A DNA stretch of 64,000 bases, from IMG/VR virus record IMGVR_UViG_3300033141_002573, positions 44,504 to 108,503 of that record. One strand, given 5' to 3'. The translations under genes were made by a program, and so were the position numbers. Within the stretch, counting starts at the first letter, position 1. Each line of letters opens with the position of its first letter. The stretch is from a virus. Below are positions 49,265 to 57,993 of this stretch, piece after piece. The notes below the pieces were generated by a model. It did no database searches, was not told where the DNA came from, and saw nothing but the letters and a program-made list of their open reading frames with translations.

Positions 49265-49945
49265 ATGAAAACATTCGAGGAGATACTTTTGGATGAGGAA
49301 GCCGACCGCTGCCGACGCTGCTTGGCTGGAGAACTGGTTGACTGTGACGGTGGCCGAATAGTTCTGGACAAAAGGGCTACCGAGTGGTACGGGACCACCA
49401 AGCTACGTTGGGTGCCGTGTCCACATTGGGGGGAACTTAAAGCCAGAAGGCGCAGGGCACAGGCGGACACCATTATGGGAAGTGGCCTTCCTACCAGTTG
49501 GGCACACAAGCCACCTCCCAATCTATCTTCGGTGTGTGCTAAGGAAAATCTGGGTTTGGTGTGCCCCCAAGAACTGGACGCCGCGCTCATTATGCGTGTG
49601 ACCGAAACATGTCAGGCGGCTGTTTACTCGCGTCTTTTGGAGGGCCGCAACGCTCATTATGTTTTCTGTCCAGGCATTGCATTTGACACCATGGATGAGA
49701 TTCGTACGCTTATGTCCGATGGTGCATTTCTCTGTTTGGATAGATGGGATGGTGGAGGACACCCCCCGTCCCTCATCTCTGAGTTATCGGCTTTGTTAGA
49801 GTCCAGACTGACGGATGGTCTTCCAACGATAGTTGGTTTGTTGAGGCCATTCAACGATGTTGTAGCACGAGTTCCTGATGAGGAGCCTGTCATTGGGCTT
49901 CTTTCAACAATACCACGAGAGGTGATAAATCATGGGATACCTTGA
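49265..49945 (+). CDS. Possible helicase-loader-like protein
   Basis: A 226-residue protein, ATG 49265 with a weak SD. N-terminal CRRC and C-x-H ligands (zinc). The C-terminal LCLDRWDGGGHPPSLISELSALLESRLTDGLPTIV resembles the Walker B to sensor region of DnaC/IstB-type loaders (DDLG...LLxxLIxxRxxxxxPTI). No Walker A is visible, so ATP binding is doubtful. The genome has a DnaB-like helicase at 59854 that would need a loader. Low to moderate confidence. Confidence 0.5.
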   Translation: MKTFEEILLDEEADRCRRCLAGELVDCDGGRIVLDKRATEWYGTTKLRWVPCPHWGELKARRRRAQADTIMGSGLPTSWAHKPPPNLSSVCAKENLGLVCPQELDAALIMRVTETCQAAVYSRLLEGRNAHYVFCPGIAFDTMDEIRTLMSDGAFLCLDRWDGGGHPPSLISELSALLESRLTDGLPTIVGLLRPFNDVVARVPDEEPVIGLLSTIPREVINHGIP

Positions 49946-50054
49946 CATCATTGTGTTACTGATGTTGGGGCAGTTGGGGGTGCTAGTATTTATCGGGTGG
50001 TGGGTTGCAAAGCGGCTGCTCCAGTCCCGTAATGCACAGATCGGGAGGCGGTAG
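49932..50054 (+). CDS. Very small membrane protein
   Basis: A 40-residue protein, ATG 49932 behind AGAGGTGA, overlapping the upstream gene by 14 bases. One membrane helix (IIVLLMLGQLGVLVFIGWWV) with a basic tail. Confidence 0.65.
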   Translation: MGYLDIIVLLMLGQLGVLVFIGWWVAKRLLQSRNAQIGRR

Positions 50055-50056
50055 GC

Positions 50057-50410
50057 TTGCGTCCTGCTGTACGCCGTGGTGCTACGTTTCGTTACCTGAC
50101 GGGTTGCGGGTATATCTACGTTACCATCAATGAGAACGAGAACGGCGAGCCATGTGAGGTTTTCGTTCGGCTTGGAAAGGCAGGTGGCTGCGCAAGTTGT
50201 CAAACGAGCGCACTGGGAAAAACAATAGCCCGTGCGCTCCAGGCAGGTGTTAAGGCTGAGGTCATCGTTTCTGACCTGAAAGGCATGTCCTGTGGGCGGC
50301 CAGCAGGCATAGGCGATGATCTCATCCTGTCCTGCCCCGATGCTATCGCGAGGGCGCTGTCTGAATACATTCCATTACAGACGCCCCTCGACGAGAAAGG
50401 CACTGGGTGA
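50057..50410 (+). CDS. Stand-alone TSCPD-domain protein
   Basis: A 117-residue protein starting at TTG 50057 behind GGGAGGCGG. It matches the TSCPD domain found at the C terminus of B12-dependent ribonucleotide reductases: TGCGYIYVTINENENGEP, RLGKAGGCASCQTSAL, and the final LSCPDAIARALSEY. Paired Cys residues suggest metal binding. Stand-alone copies occur in phages; the role is unknown. No reductase gene is seen in this window. Confidence 0.85.
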   Translation: MRPAVRRGATFRYLTGCGYIYVTINENENGEPCEVFVRLGKAGGCASCQTSALGKTIARALQAGVKAEVIVSDLKGMSCGRPAGIGDDLILSCPDAIARALSEYIPLQTPLDEKGTG

Positions 50411-50419
50411 TAGTTATTT

Positions 50420-51826
50420 ATGGGCACATCCGTGGTTGATTGCGCCGAATACCGGGGAATCGGTATGCGGGGGGTGCGTAATCTCGACAATACTGAACTC
50501 CTGGCGTTGTCAAGGGAGTTTCCATCATTTCGGAGACTTGCGTCTCATCTCCGTTGCGATAGAACTGCCTTGAAGACACTCTTCGCAGAACGAAATATCC
50601 CCGATCCTACTCCGCCCTTAAGAGAAGAACCGGAGCCATTGGAGCTACCTGTTGGGGATGAGTGGGCTGTCGATTGGGAAAGTCGTGCCAAGGGACTTGA
50701 GGCCTATAACAAGCAACTGAAAAAACAACTTGATAAACTCCGGCAAGGCTACGCCATTATGGCCGGAATAATCCGCTCCGAAGTTAAGACGTTCCCCCCT
50801 GTTGTTCCCCGTTACAAACTACCCAAACACAGATCGGTTGATGAGGAACTAGTTATGATCCACATCTCCGATTCCCATATCGGAGAATGGGTGCTCCCCG
50901 AACACACAGCAGGTTTGGAGCAGTATGATCGGGATGTTTTCCTGGAACGGAAGCAGCGTTTGATGGAGGGGATAGATAGCATTGTAAATGGTCATGTACG
51001 AGAAACCTATCCCATAAAGCATTGTCTCGTACATTTTTATGGTGACATTGCTACCCATGAAAACATATACAAGGGCCAGGCATTCCGTATTGATATGCCA
51101 CTTGTTGAGCAGATAATTTGGGGTGCCCATGAGATGGCCGATCTTGTTCGTTACCTTGCAGGAATGTTCGAAACTGTTACAGTTTTTGAACAGGAAGGGA
51201 ACCATGGGGCGACGATGGGGACCACATTGAATACTGACTGGCTTTTGTACTATACTATGAACTGCGTGCTGTCTAGCCAACCAAATGTTAGCACTGTTTT
51301 GTCTGACTCCCCATACCTCGCATACTTCATTGATGAGTCTGTAAAGGCACCAGATGGTAAACCTCTACTTGATTATTCAGAGGGTGGCGATAGGTGGAAC
51401 GCGATAATGGCACATGGGCACCAGGTGCGTCGGTATCACGGTACACCTTACTATGGGCTAGACAGGTTTGTCGGTCGTCTAACCAACATCTTCCGCATCG
51501 TGTGGGATTCTGCCAGGTGTGGGCATCACCATGAGCCTGGTGAGGGTTCGGGTTGGGAACTTGTGCCGTCATGGTTGACAGGGACAGACTACACAGTTGG
51601 GAGGCTTACCTTGGCATCTCGACCCCAACAACTTATCAATGGATTCCACCCACGGAAGCATGAGACATGGAAGTACAAGATTGATCTTGCTGATAGGCCT
51701 CACTTGGATGATCCTGAGGACGGGGGGAATGTCTTGACACCTCACAACAAGATGAACGATCTCATTGCGTTGCGCGGTGCCGAAGCTCCGTCAGAAGGTA
51801 CATCTTGTCGTAAAGGAGGCAAGTAG
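50420..51826 (+). CDS. Calcineurin-like metallophosphoesterase
   Basis: A 468-residue protein. The metal-binding signature is complete: ISDSHIGE (D-x-H), FYGDIATHE (GD), EGNHGAT (GNH), AHGH and CGHHHE. It resembles phage proteins related to the SbcD nuclease subunit. Residues 15-115 form an extra N-terminal region with an HTH-like start (FPSFRRLASHLRCDRTALKT) and a coiled coil. The start ATG 50420 has poor SD; ATG 50465 is an alternative. Probably a DNA-processing nuclease. Confidence 0.8.
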   Translation: MGTSVVDCAEYRGIGMRGVRNLDNTELLALSREFPSFRRLASHLRCDRTALKTLFAERNIPDPTPPLREEPEPLELPVGDEWAVDWESRAKGLEAYNKQLKKQLDKLRQGYAIMAGIIRSEVKTFPPVVPRYKLPKHRSVDEELVMIHISDSHIGEWVLPEHTAGLEQYDRDVFLERKQRLMEGIDSIVNGHVRETYPIKHCLVHFYGDIATHENIYKGQAFRIDMPLVEQIIWGAHEMADLVRYLAGMFETVTVFEQEGNHGATMGTTLNTDWLLYYTMNCVLSSQPNVSTVLSDSPYLAYFIDESVKAPDGKPLLDYSEGGDRWNAIMAHGHQVRRYHGTPYYGLDRFVGRLTNIFRIVWDSARCGHHHEPGEGSGWELVPSWLTGTDYTVGRLTLASRPQQLINGFHPRKHETWKYKIDLADRPHLDDPEDGGNVLTPHNKMNDLIALRGAEAPSEGTSCRKGGK

Positions 51827-51827
51827 A

Positions 51828-52052
51828 ATGTGGTTTCGAGGCTCCGACGAGGAGCGTATTCAGAAGATATTTACGATGGTCGTGGTATTTATACTGATAG
51901 TGGTTTTCTGTCTCATGGCCGCAGTGAACCACGTGGAAGGTAGCAACAGTTCTCCCCCGTTCCCTTCTGATAGCTCTGGTTCCGTCTCCGTTGCTACCCC
52001 TATACACGAATGCGTCGACCGCACCTTACAAATTTCCTATCAGCAGATGTGA
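51828..52052 (+). CDS. Small membrane protein
   Basis: A 74-residue protein, ATG 51828 behind GGAGG. N-terminal cytoplasmic DEER segment, one membrane helix (MVVVFILIVVFCLMAAV), then a Ser/Pro-rich outside tail. Could be an accessory lysis or superinfection protein. Not recognised. Confidence 0.65.
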   Translation: MWFRGSDEERIQKIFTMVVVFILIVVFCLMAAVNHVEGSNSSPPFPSDSSGSVSVATPIHECVDRTLQISYQQM

Positions 52053-52059
52053 TTTCCCC

Positions 52060-52088
52060 TTGACTCCCCAGGCGATGTGTGGTATTCT
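52060..52088 (+). promoter_or_regulatory. Sigma-70 promoter for the methyltransferase region
   Basis: TTGACT, 17 bases, TATTCT, with TGTGTGG before the -10. It would give a leader of about 75 bases for the gene at 52171. The 118-bp gap holds nothing else. Confidence 0.7.
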
Positions 52089-52170
52089 TCTGTTATGCTG
52101 TGCGGTATCCACTAGAGGTCCTCCGTCTTAAATAATAAGCAAGCAAATGCCATCGAGGTAGGATCATCCA

Positions 52171-53892
52171 ATGCAACGTGTTTTGCAAGGAGACAGTGCT
52201 GTTATCCTCCGAGAGTTTGACGATAACTACTTCCATGCCATCGTTACTGATCCCCCCCACGCCTTAGGCAAAAAGCAGAAACGGGGAACTGCTCCTGGTG
52301 AAGGCAAAGCGAGTGGATTCATGTCTGCTGATTGGGATAAGCATCTTCCCCCACAGGCTATTTTTGATGAATGCTACCGAGTGCTGAAGCCGGGTGGACA
52401 CATCTGGATTATTGCGAACGAGCGATGGGCGACCTGCTTCGGCTTGGGAATGCGGCTACGCAATGCGGGCTTTCTGATAGACGATTCGCAGATAGTAGCC
52501 TGGCTGTCCCTTACCGGAATGCCCAAATCCCATGACATCAGCAAGCAGGCTGACAAGCAGGCTTTTCGGCGTTGGCTTGAGTACGTGGGGCGTGAGACCG
52601 TCAAGTGCCCCAACCACCACGCGGAGAATGACGAGAACGGGAAGCCTAAGCGGTGCGCGGCGTGCGCGAAGGTCTTCGCCGAGGGGAAGATAACCCAGGA
52701 GGAGAGACGCAAGGCAGAGAGCGCAGCGGTGAATGGGAAGTTCGACGTGACCGCCTGGGGTAGACCCGCACACGGCGCACGGGGTATCACATATAGCACA
52801 GAGGCTTTCGGCGCAAACCCCGACCGCAGCGCAGGCACCGCCCTCCTCTCCTTCATCATCTCGTCCCACTGGCCTTCCTCTCCCGCCGAGCAGCGGGCGC
52901 AGTGGGAGGCCGTCGTGGGCGAAGTGCCGGAGGGATGGGATACGAGTAGGCCGCCAGGGGTGAGGGTGCAGGTGGCTGAGAAAACTGTATCTGGATACCC
53001 CGACGGGAAGGGGGTTGCGCATTACAAAAATCGGAGGAAGTCGGAGGGAAGCCAAGTCTGGACAGAAGGTACTGTGTCCATTACGCGGCCTTCTACCCCC
53101 ATCGCCGCCGAGTGGGATGGCTGGCGCGGTTCGATTACGCCCTTCCGCCCCCTTGTTTCACTCATTCTCCATGCGCAGAAACCGTGGAAAGGCTCTTATC
53201 TACGATGTGCGGAGGAGCACGGAACCGGGAGCATAAACGTGGATGGTGGTAAGATTCCGTTCGGCGAAGGTGGTGAGTACACCGTCAACGTACTGGCAGA
53301 ATGGAGTGGCTTGGGCCAACTCAAGCGTCCTGACTATGAGGCCCGTGAGGAGACTGTTGGCCGCGTCCCAGGCAATATCCTCACGTACGCTGATCTGCTA
53401 GGTGAGCTTACCCACCAAGCCGACCTCGACATGTGGGCCAAGCGCTTCGGTCTTCCAACTCCAAGTGCAGAACTGCTGGAGACGGGAATTGTGTATTGTC
53501 CGAAACCGAGCAGGAGGGAAAAGCAAGCAGGACTGGATGCGAACGAGGGGGTGGCAGTCTACAACAGAAAGTGCCGTAAGTGCGGTAAGTGGGAGAGGTC
53601 TCAGGGACTCGATGCCGAACGCTACACGTGTCGATGTGCTTCACCTGAATGGATAGAGCCGAAAGGGAATGTACATCCTACCTGCAAGCCTGTTGCTCTT
53701 TCTGCGTTTTTGATTGGTATTTCTACCAAGGAGGGTGATAACGTACTCGACCCCTTTGTGGGGTCGGGTACGACGCTTGTTGCTGCAAAGATGTTAGGAC
53801 GCAATGGTGTAGGCATCGAACTATCTGAGGAGTACGCTGAGATAGCAAGGGCGCGTTTGAGTGTTACAAATAAGATCCAGGAGTTTAGCTAA
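52171..53892 (+). CDS. DNA methyltransferase with DPPH motif and long insert
   Basis: A 573-residue beta-class methyltransferase. Motif IV reads TDPPHALG: His replaces the usual Tyr/Phe/Trp of DPPY, near residue 28. Motif I is LDPFVGSGTTLVAAKMLGR near 530. Between them lies a large region with Cys ligands (CPNHH...CAAC; and CRKCGKW...CRCAS near 475-500), likely zinc sites. Much longer than the three other methyltransferases here. SD TAGGAT precedes ATG 52171. Target base and whether the enzyme is active are open because of the His. Confidence 0.85.
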   Translation: MQRVLQGDSAVILREFDDNYFHAIVTDPPHALGKKQKRGTAPGEGKASGFMSADWDKHLPPQAIFDECYRVLKPGGHIWIIANERWATCFGLGMRLRNAGFLIDDSQIVAWLSLTGMPKSHDISKQADKQAFRRWLEYVGRETVKCPNHHAENDENGKPKRCAACAKVFAEGKITQEERRKAESAAVNGKFDVTAWGRPAHGARGITYSTEAFGANPDRSAGTALLSFIISSHWPSSPAEQRAQWEAVVGEVPEGWDTSRPPGVRVQVAEKTVSGYPDGKGVAHYKNRRKSEGSQVWTEGTVSITRPSTPIAAEWDGWRGSITPFRPLVSLILHAQKPWKGSYLRCAEEHGTGSINVDGGKIPFGEGGEYTVNVLAEWSGLGQLKRPDYEAREETVGRVPGNILTYADLLGELTHQADLDMWAKRFGLPTPSAELLETGIVYCPKPSRREKQAGLDANEGVAVYNRKCRKCGKWERSQGLDAERYTCRCASPEWIEPKGNVHPTCKPVALSAFLIGISTKEGDNVLDPFVGSGTTLVAAKMLGRNGVGIELSEEYAEIARARLSVTNKIQEFS

Positions 53893-53913
53893 CGAACGGA
53901 TGGTGAAGACAAC

Positions 53914-54099
53914 GTGTGTAAGTTGGGTAAGCAAGACCTCCACCAGAAAATATTGATCCTGGGGGATATGCACTATGGGGATAAAGCAGCACCTGATAGG
54001 TACAGACAATGGCTTGCTGATAACCCCGATGTGAAACGTGTGGTTGTGGGTGATGTGATACAAAAGGCAGTTCGAATGTACAGCGAGAGAGGTCGATAA
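53914..54099 (+). CDS. Truncated metallophosphoesterase-like protein
   Basis: A 61-residue protein starting at GTG 53914, SD weak. ILGDMHYGDKAAPDR and VVVGDVI look like the first two motifs (D-x-H and GD) of a calcineurin-like phosphoesterase, after which the frame ends. The remaining motifs are absent, so it is a remnant or a different small protein. Confidence 0.5.
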   Translation: MCKLGKQDLHQKILILGDMHYGDKAAPDRYRQWLADNPDVKRVVVGDVIQKAVRMYSERGR

Positions 54100-54101
54100 C
54101 A

Positions 54102-54665
54102 GTGATATTACCTGAGGCCGAACATTGGAAACGGATTGAAACAGATGGAGAGAAACGGGTTGCTGTTGGGCATAGGCTTCGTGGGACTAAAACAGTTAAG
54201 CTTGCTGTGTATCGGCTTCTGCGACATGGGTATGAAGAGTGGATAGATGAGGGGAACTACACCTATGGCTGGGCGCTAGAGAAACTTGGGCCTGGACCGG
54301 AGGGACAGGAGCGTATTTATGTTACAGGCCCAATAGAGGGAAACTCAGAGGCTATTGTGGAACGTAACATCATAGGCATAGAGAGTGCTTACCGAAGACT
54401 TGTTGCGGTTGGGCACTGGCCTTACTGCCCCTACATCGGACTATCTCCAGATATGGTGTTCTATGAGTCCCCTGACAGGCGGAATATGCGTATTCAACTA
54501 GGGATGGTGTGGATGGATCTATGCCATTCTATTTTGCTACTCCCAGGGTACAAGGACAGTAAGTACACAATGGACGAGCATGACAGAGCAAAAGAACTTG
54601 GGTTGAATGTATACTACTCCATCGAGGATATTCCTGAGGTTGAAAGAAGAGGAGATAGCGCGTAA
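54102..54665 (+). CDS. Nucleoside 2-deoxyribosyltransferase-like (DUF4406-type) protein
   Basis: A 187-residue protein starting at GTG 54102 behind GAGAGAGG. The C-terminal 115 residues match the DUF4406/deoxyribosyltransferase pattern: IYVTGPIEG, then IESAYRRLVAVGHWPYCPYIG, WMDLCHSILLLPGY and MDEHDRAKELGLNVYY. It may act on modified nucleotides. The N-terminal 70 residues are basic and unrecognised. Confidence 0.75.
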   Translation: MILPEAEHWKRIETDGEKRVAVGHRLRGTKTVKLAVYRLLRHGYEEWIDEGNYTYGWALEKLGPGPEGQERIYVTGPIEGNSEAIVERNIIGIESAYRRLVAVGHWPYCPYIGLSPDMVFYESPDRRNMRIQLGMVWMDLCHSILLLPGYKDSKYTMDEHDRAKELGLNVYYSIEDIPEVERRGDSA

Positions 54666-54666
54666 G

Positions 54667-55407
54667 GTGCAGTTGACCTTAGGTGGGAAGAGTCCTGTTG
54701 ACCGAAGCATTGCAATCATTCGTGAGTTTGAACCGCCAGAGGGTTATTATCTTGCATTCAGCGGCGGCAAGGATAGCGTGGTGCTGTATGACCTAACAGT
54801 TCGGGCTAAGGTACGCTTCGATGCCCATTATAATATGACTACAGTTGACCCGCCGGAACTAACACGGTTCATTAAACGTGAGTACCCTGATGTGTCTTGG
54901 GAAGTGCCTTCGTTGAACTTTTTTCAGATGGTCCTTGTACGAGGAACCTTGCCAACACGGAGAATGCGCTGGTGTTGTCGGGCATTCAAGGAAGTAGGGG
55001 GAGTGGGACGAGTTGTGCTGGTGGGTTTGCGTGCCCAAGAGAGCAGAAGTCGGGCTAAACGACCCGTTGTGGCAGCATGTACAAAATCGCACAAGTGGTT
55101 TGTATCGCCTATTCGTGACTGGACATCGGCTGACGTGTGGGAATACATTCATAACCAGGGCTTGGCCTATTGCAGTCTGTACGACGAGGGTTTCGACCGC
55201 TTGGGTTGTGTTATCTGCCCATTCCAGAGTAGGGCACAACGCGACGCAAGCATGGTGCGATGGCCGACATTCTGGCGGCTCTTGGAGCAGACTGCCCATA
55301 AACTCTGGCATTTGCGCCCACGTATTCAAGAACGGTTTCCAACACCTGAGAGTTACTGGGACTGGTGGTTATCAGGTCATGCGTCAAATGGTGGGAGCAG
55401 TCCGTAA
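54667..55407 (+). CDS. PAPS-reductase-family PP-loop protein
   Basis: A 246-residue protein. LAFSGGKDSVV is the PP-loop (SGGxDS) of the PAPS reductase/adenine nucleotide hydrolase family. RWCCRAFKE and RLGCVICPFQS give Cys residues often seen in the phage branch, as does IRDWTSADVWEYI. GTG 54667 begins the segment QLTLGGKSPVDRSIA that is typical of the family's start; an upstream in-frame ATG at 54607 lies in the previous gene. Known relatives are used in sulfur or nucleic-acid modification; here the role may be DNA modification or defence evasion. Confidence 0.82.
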   Translation: MQLTLGGKSPVDRSIAIIREFEPPEGYYLAFSGGKDSVVLYDLTVRAKVRFDAHYNMTTVDPPELTRFIKREYPDVSWEVPSLNFFQMVLVRGTLPTRRMRWCCRAFKEVGGVGRVVLVGLRAQESRSRAKRPVVAACTKSHKWFVSPIRDWTSADVWEYIHNQGLAYCSLYDEGFDRLGCVICPFQSRAQRDASMVRWPTFWRLLEQTAHKLWHLRPRIQERFPTPESYWDWWLSGHASNGGSSP

Positions 55408-55485
55408 GCGTGTTTTGATGTCGGGTAAAATATGGGTGATGTGGCCCGATGGGCTTTTTACTCAACGGAGGGAAAGGAGTAGGTT

Positions 55486-55716
55486 GTGTCGGAAAACAGA
55501 TTCGAACGCTACGAGCACCACGGGAGGATCGTTGCGGTAGCCAAAGACCTCAAGGGTAGAGAAAAGGAGCACTGTCTGTGTTTCTCCTGCAAGAAGTTTT
55601 CGCCTAACCCCAACCCTGGTGATAACTGCCCTATAGCGCAAGCGCTGTTCGAGTTCGACTGTAAGTACGGGCTGGTTACACCAGTTTGGGAATGTCCAGA
55701 GTTCGAGGAACGCTAA
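55486..55716 (+). CDS. Small Cys-rich protein
   Basis: A 76-residue protein starting at GTG 55486 behind AAAGGAG. Conserved-looking CLCFSCKKFSPN...CPIAQALFEFDC...WECPEF, a zinc-binding small protein type common in phages. Function unknown. Confidence 0.7.
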   Translation: MSENRFERYEHHGRIVAVAKDLKGREKEHCLCFSCKKFSPNPNPGDNCPIAQALFEFDCKYGLVTPVWECPEFEER

Positions 55717-55814
55717 CACACGCGGAGGGGTGTGGTCTGGCGGCAGACCGTATGGTCTGGAATTAGACTGGAATTAGGCCAGGATTAGACTTCTACACGA
55801 AAGGAGGTGTCTTA

Positions 55815-56117
55815 ATGTTTGACTGGTCGCAGTTCCCTGATTTGGTTGCGGAGGCAGGAGTAATTGTTGTTGGTGTCGGTGTCGGTGTAGCCGCAGGCCT
55901 CCAGGTTATCAAGGAGGCCATTGGACTGTTCGGTGTTACAGTTCCCGCCGAGGTTATGTCCATAGTGTCGGCGGTACTGTCAAGTGGTACGACAGCCTGG
56001 ATTCTTATCCAGTCGGGGACACCGTGGCTCTTGGCGGTACTAGCGGCGCTGGCTGCGCTCTACGCGCCGAAGGCGGCGCACGATGGCATGGGGCGGCTTA
56101 AGGGCAAGGGCGTATAA
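55815..56117 (+). CDS. Holin candidate
   Basis: A 100-residue protein, ATG 55815 behind AAAGGAGG. Two membrane segments (about 15-45, Gly/Val/Ala-rich, and 63-87, WILIQSGTPWLLAVLAALAAL) and a short basic tail, as in class II holins. It lies upstream of the endolysin gene, which supports a role in lysis timing. The 98-bp gap upstream contains a GGTCTG-GCGG-CAGACC hairpin. Confidence 0.65.
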   Translation: MFDWSQFPDLVAEAGVIVVGVGVGVAAGLQVIKEAIGLFGVTVPAEVMSIVSAVLSSGTTAWILIQSGTPWLLAVLAALAALYAPKAAHDGMGRLKGKGV

Positions 56118-56227
56118 ACGCGCTCTAAGCTAGGGGGGATCGGCGCATGAGGCAAACGCCCCCATGAGGGTGCGGGAAATGCCGTGGTGGGGCCTGAGGG
56201 CAGCCGTACAAGGAGCAAGAGATACCA

Positions 56228-56653
56228 GTGAGTCAATACGTCATCAGCGGCGGTCTCTTGATGGAGCGTCACGTCATGCACTTTCTTACCGAAGCGGAAG
56301 AACACCATATAAAGCGAACTGTCCCGTGGGAGAGTCTGGACGTGGGCGTACGCGAACTCGTTCGCCTTTACAACACCATAGACGGGCTTGCCACGGTCCA
56401 GTCTTGCGCAGGACACGTTACGCCGCACTCTGACGGTTTTTCCATTGATTGTGCCCACATCACGCTCCGTGTAGCGGAACGCTGGTGGCCCAAGATTGTT
56501 GGAGTTTTCTTCGAAGCCGGTGTGCGGGACATTACCCTTCGCCAATTCAACGATGGTAGCTTCTGGGTATCAGCAGAAGTAGACCCCGGGGAGAAGCATC
56601 TGCTGTACACGGCAGTTCGTGCGTTAACCGATGGTCACGTACCCCGCGACTAA
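56228..56653 (+). CDS. Accessory protein between holin and endolysin
   Basis: A 141-residue protein starting at GTG 56228 behind AAGGAG (13 bases; ATG 56264 is an alternative). Contains a Cys-x-Gly-His and an aromatic beta region. The start segment is nearly duplicated at about 56673-56711. Not recognised. Confidence 0.65.
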   Translation: MSQYVISGGLLMERHVMHFLTEAEEHHIKRTVPWESLDVGVRELVRLYNTIDGLATVQSCAGHVTPHSDGFSIDCAHITLRVAERWWPKIVGVFFEAGVRDITLRQFNDGSFWVSAEVDPGEKHLLYTAVRALTDGHVPRD

Positions 56654-56784
56654 AGTCGAGGGCTTCCTGAGCACGATACTGGTGAGTCAGCATGTCATCA
56701 CGGGCGATGGCGCGGTAGTGCTGGGGTCTTGCAATGACTGACTACGCCGGAACCAAGGCAGCTTGAACTGGTAGGAGGCAGCGA

Positions 56785-57519
56785 ATGAACATCCCCGTGA
56801 CGGGCACCAACGCGGACGCCGCGAGGATAGCGCGAGCGGCGGCATACGCCCATGAGCGTGACGGTCTCTCGTATATAACCATCAACGGGGAGACCTTCGA
56901 CCTGCTCGAACGCGGCTGGTGCAGTAGGTTCGTGCGCAAGGTTTGTGCTGCTGTCACAGGCATCGAGTGGCCGCCGTGGGCGGGACGGTTTGCCGTCTGG
57001 ACGGAGCGCAACCTGACGCAGCAGGGGTTCTCGGTAGACGAACCTGAGCCTGGCGACCTCGTGTGTTTCAATGCGGTGACCTACCATAAGTTCGGACGCC
57101 ACGCGGTCTGGGGTTGGCCTGCCTGGAAAGTGAAGGCGAACGGTGCTGTTGGACATATCGGCATCTTCCTCGGTGACGGCCTCTTCGCCGAAAACACTAG
57201 CAGTTCACGGGGACCCGGCACCGTCATCAGCGACCTCTCCCGCATGGCCTCCCGCATCAGCGGATACTACCGGCCCCTGCGGTCGGCGCAGAAGCCCTTC
57301 CGCGTTGAGTACGTGGGCACCTACCTTCGCGAGGAGGACGCCGAGCTACGCGATGGTCACACATGGGTTCGGCTCGGTGCGGTACTGCGCATCGAGGACT
57401 ACCTGACTTCGCTGCCTGAGCCGCCGGTCGGGAGGCACATGGTGTGGCGGCCTGAGTTGAGGAAGACCTTCGTGAAGGTCGGGCACGTAGAGACCGTGGA
57501 AGGGAAGAAAGAGGAATGA
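56785..57519 (+). CDS. Endolysin, NlpC/P60- or CHAP-like
   Basis: A 244-residue protein, ATG 56785 behind AGGAGG. C46 in RGWCSRFVRKV, H124 in GHIGIFLGDG and N137 in FAENTS form a cysteine-peptidase triad in the NlpC/P60-CHAP order, with EPGDLVCF before the His as in those families. The C-terminal 75 residues (VEYVGTYLREEDAELRDGHT...) look like a cell-wall-binding beta domain. It would cut peptidoglycan at lysis. Confidence 0.82.
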   Translation: MNIPVTGTNADAARIARAAAYAHERDGLSYITINGETFDLLERGWCSRFVRKVCAAVTGIEWPPWAGRFAVWTERNLTQQGFSVDEPEPGDLVCFNAVTYHKFGRHAVWGWPAWKVKANGAVGHIGIFLGDGLFAENTSSSRGPGTVISDLSRMASRISGYYRPLRSAQKPFRVEYVGTYLREEDAELRDGHTWVRLGAVLRIEDYLTSLPEPPVGRHMVWRPELRKTFVKVGHVETVEGKKEE

Positions 57520-57875
57520 GAGACAAATCTTGGGTGGTGGTTGACCTGGACGGAACGCTTGCCGAGTACGACCACTGGCGAGGGCCGCAACACTTTGGTG
57601 AACCACTGCCTGGCGCAAGCGAGTTTATGCACCGCCTGAGCGATCGTTTTCAGATTGCTATCTGGACGACTCGCGGAGACATTGTGGCAGTTAAGGCATG
57701 GCTTGATGCGCACAATATACCGTACGATAGCATCAATGATACAGCCCACAATCCCGAGGGCTGCGGTAACAAGCCAATAGGTGTAGCCTATCTCGACGAC
57801 CGGGCCGTGCGCTTCGATGGCGACTACGATGCAGCATATCAGGCCATCTGTGAACTAGACGAGCGAGGCGTTTAG
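57516..57875 (+). CDS. HAD-superfamily phosphatase
   Basis: A 119-residue protein, ATGA-coupled to the endolysin gene, with AAGAAAGAGG before ATG 57516. VVDLDGTLAEYD is HAD motif I, IAIWTTRGD motif II, and KPIGVAYLDDRAVRFDGD holds the motif III/IV acids. Similar phage proteins act as 5' nucleotidases or polynucleotide phosphatases. Substrate unknown. Confidence 0.8.
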   Translation: MRDKSWVVVDLDGTLAEYDHWRGPQHFGEPLPGASEFMHRLSDRFQIAIWTTRGDIVAVKAWLDAHNIPYDSINDTAHNPEGCGNKPIGVAYLDDRAVRFDGDYDAAYQAICELDERGV

Positions 57876-57993
57876 AACATCCGCCGACTGCGAACTCGTG
57901 ACAAAGCACCTGCGGGAGCAGCGGAAGCTGTACCTCTGGCCGCGAGCCTGGGGGGCGCCACGCTCAGACATGTAACGCCGAATCTCATGGACG

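Noticed and set aside
55378-55540. Small basic frame between the PAPS-reductase-family gene and the Cys-rich gene
   Set aside because: No SD or start in a sensible place and it overlaps both neighbours in another frame.
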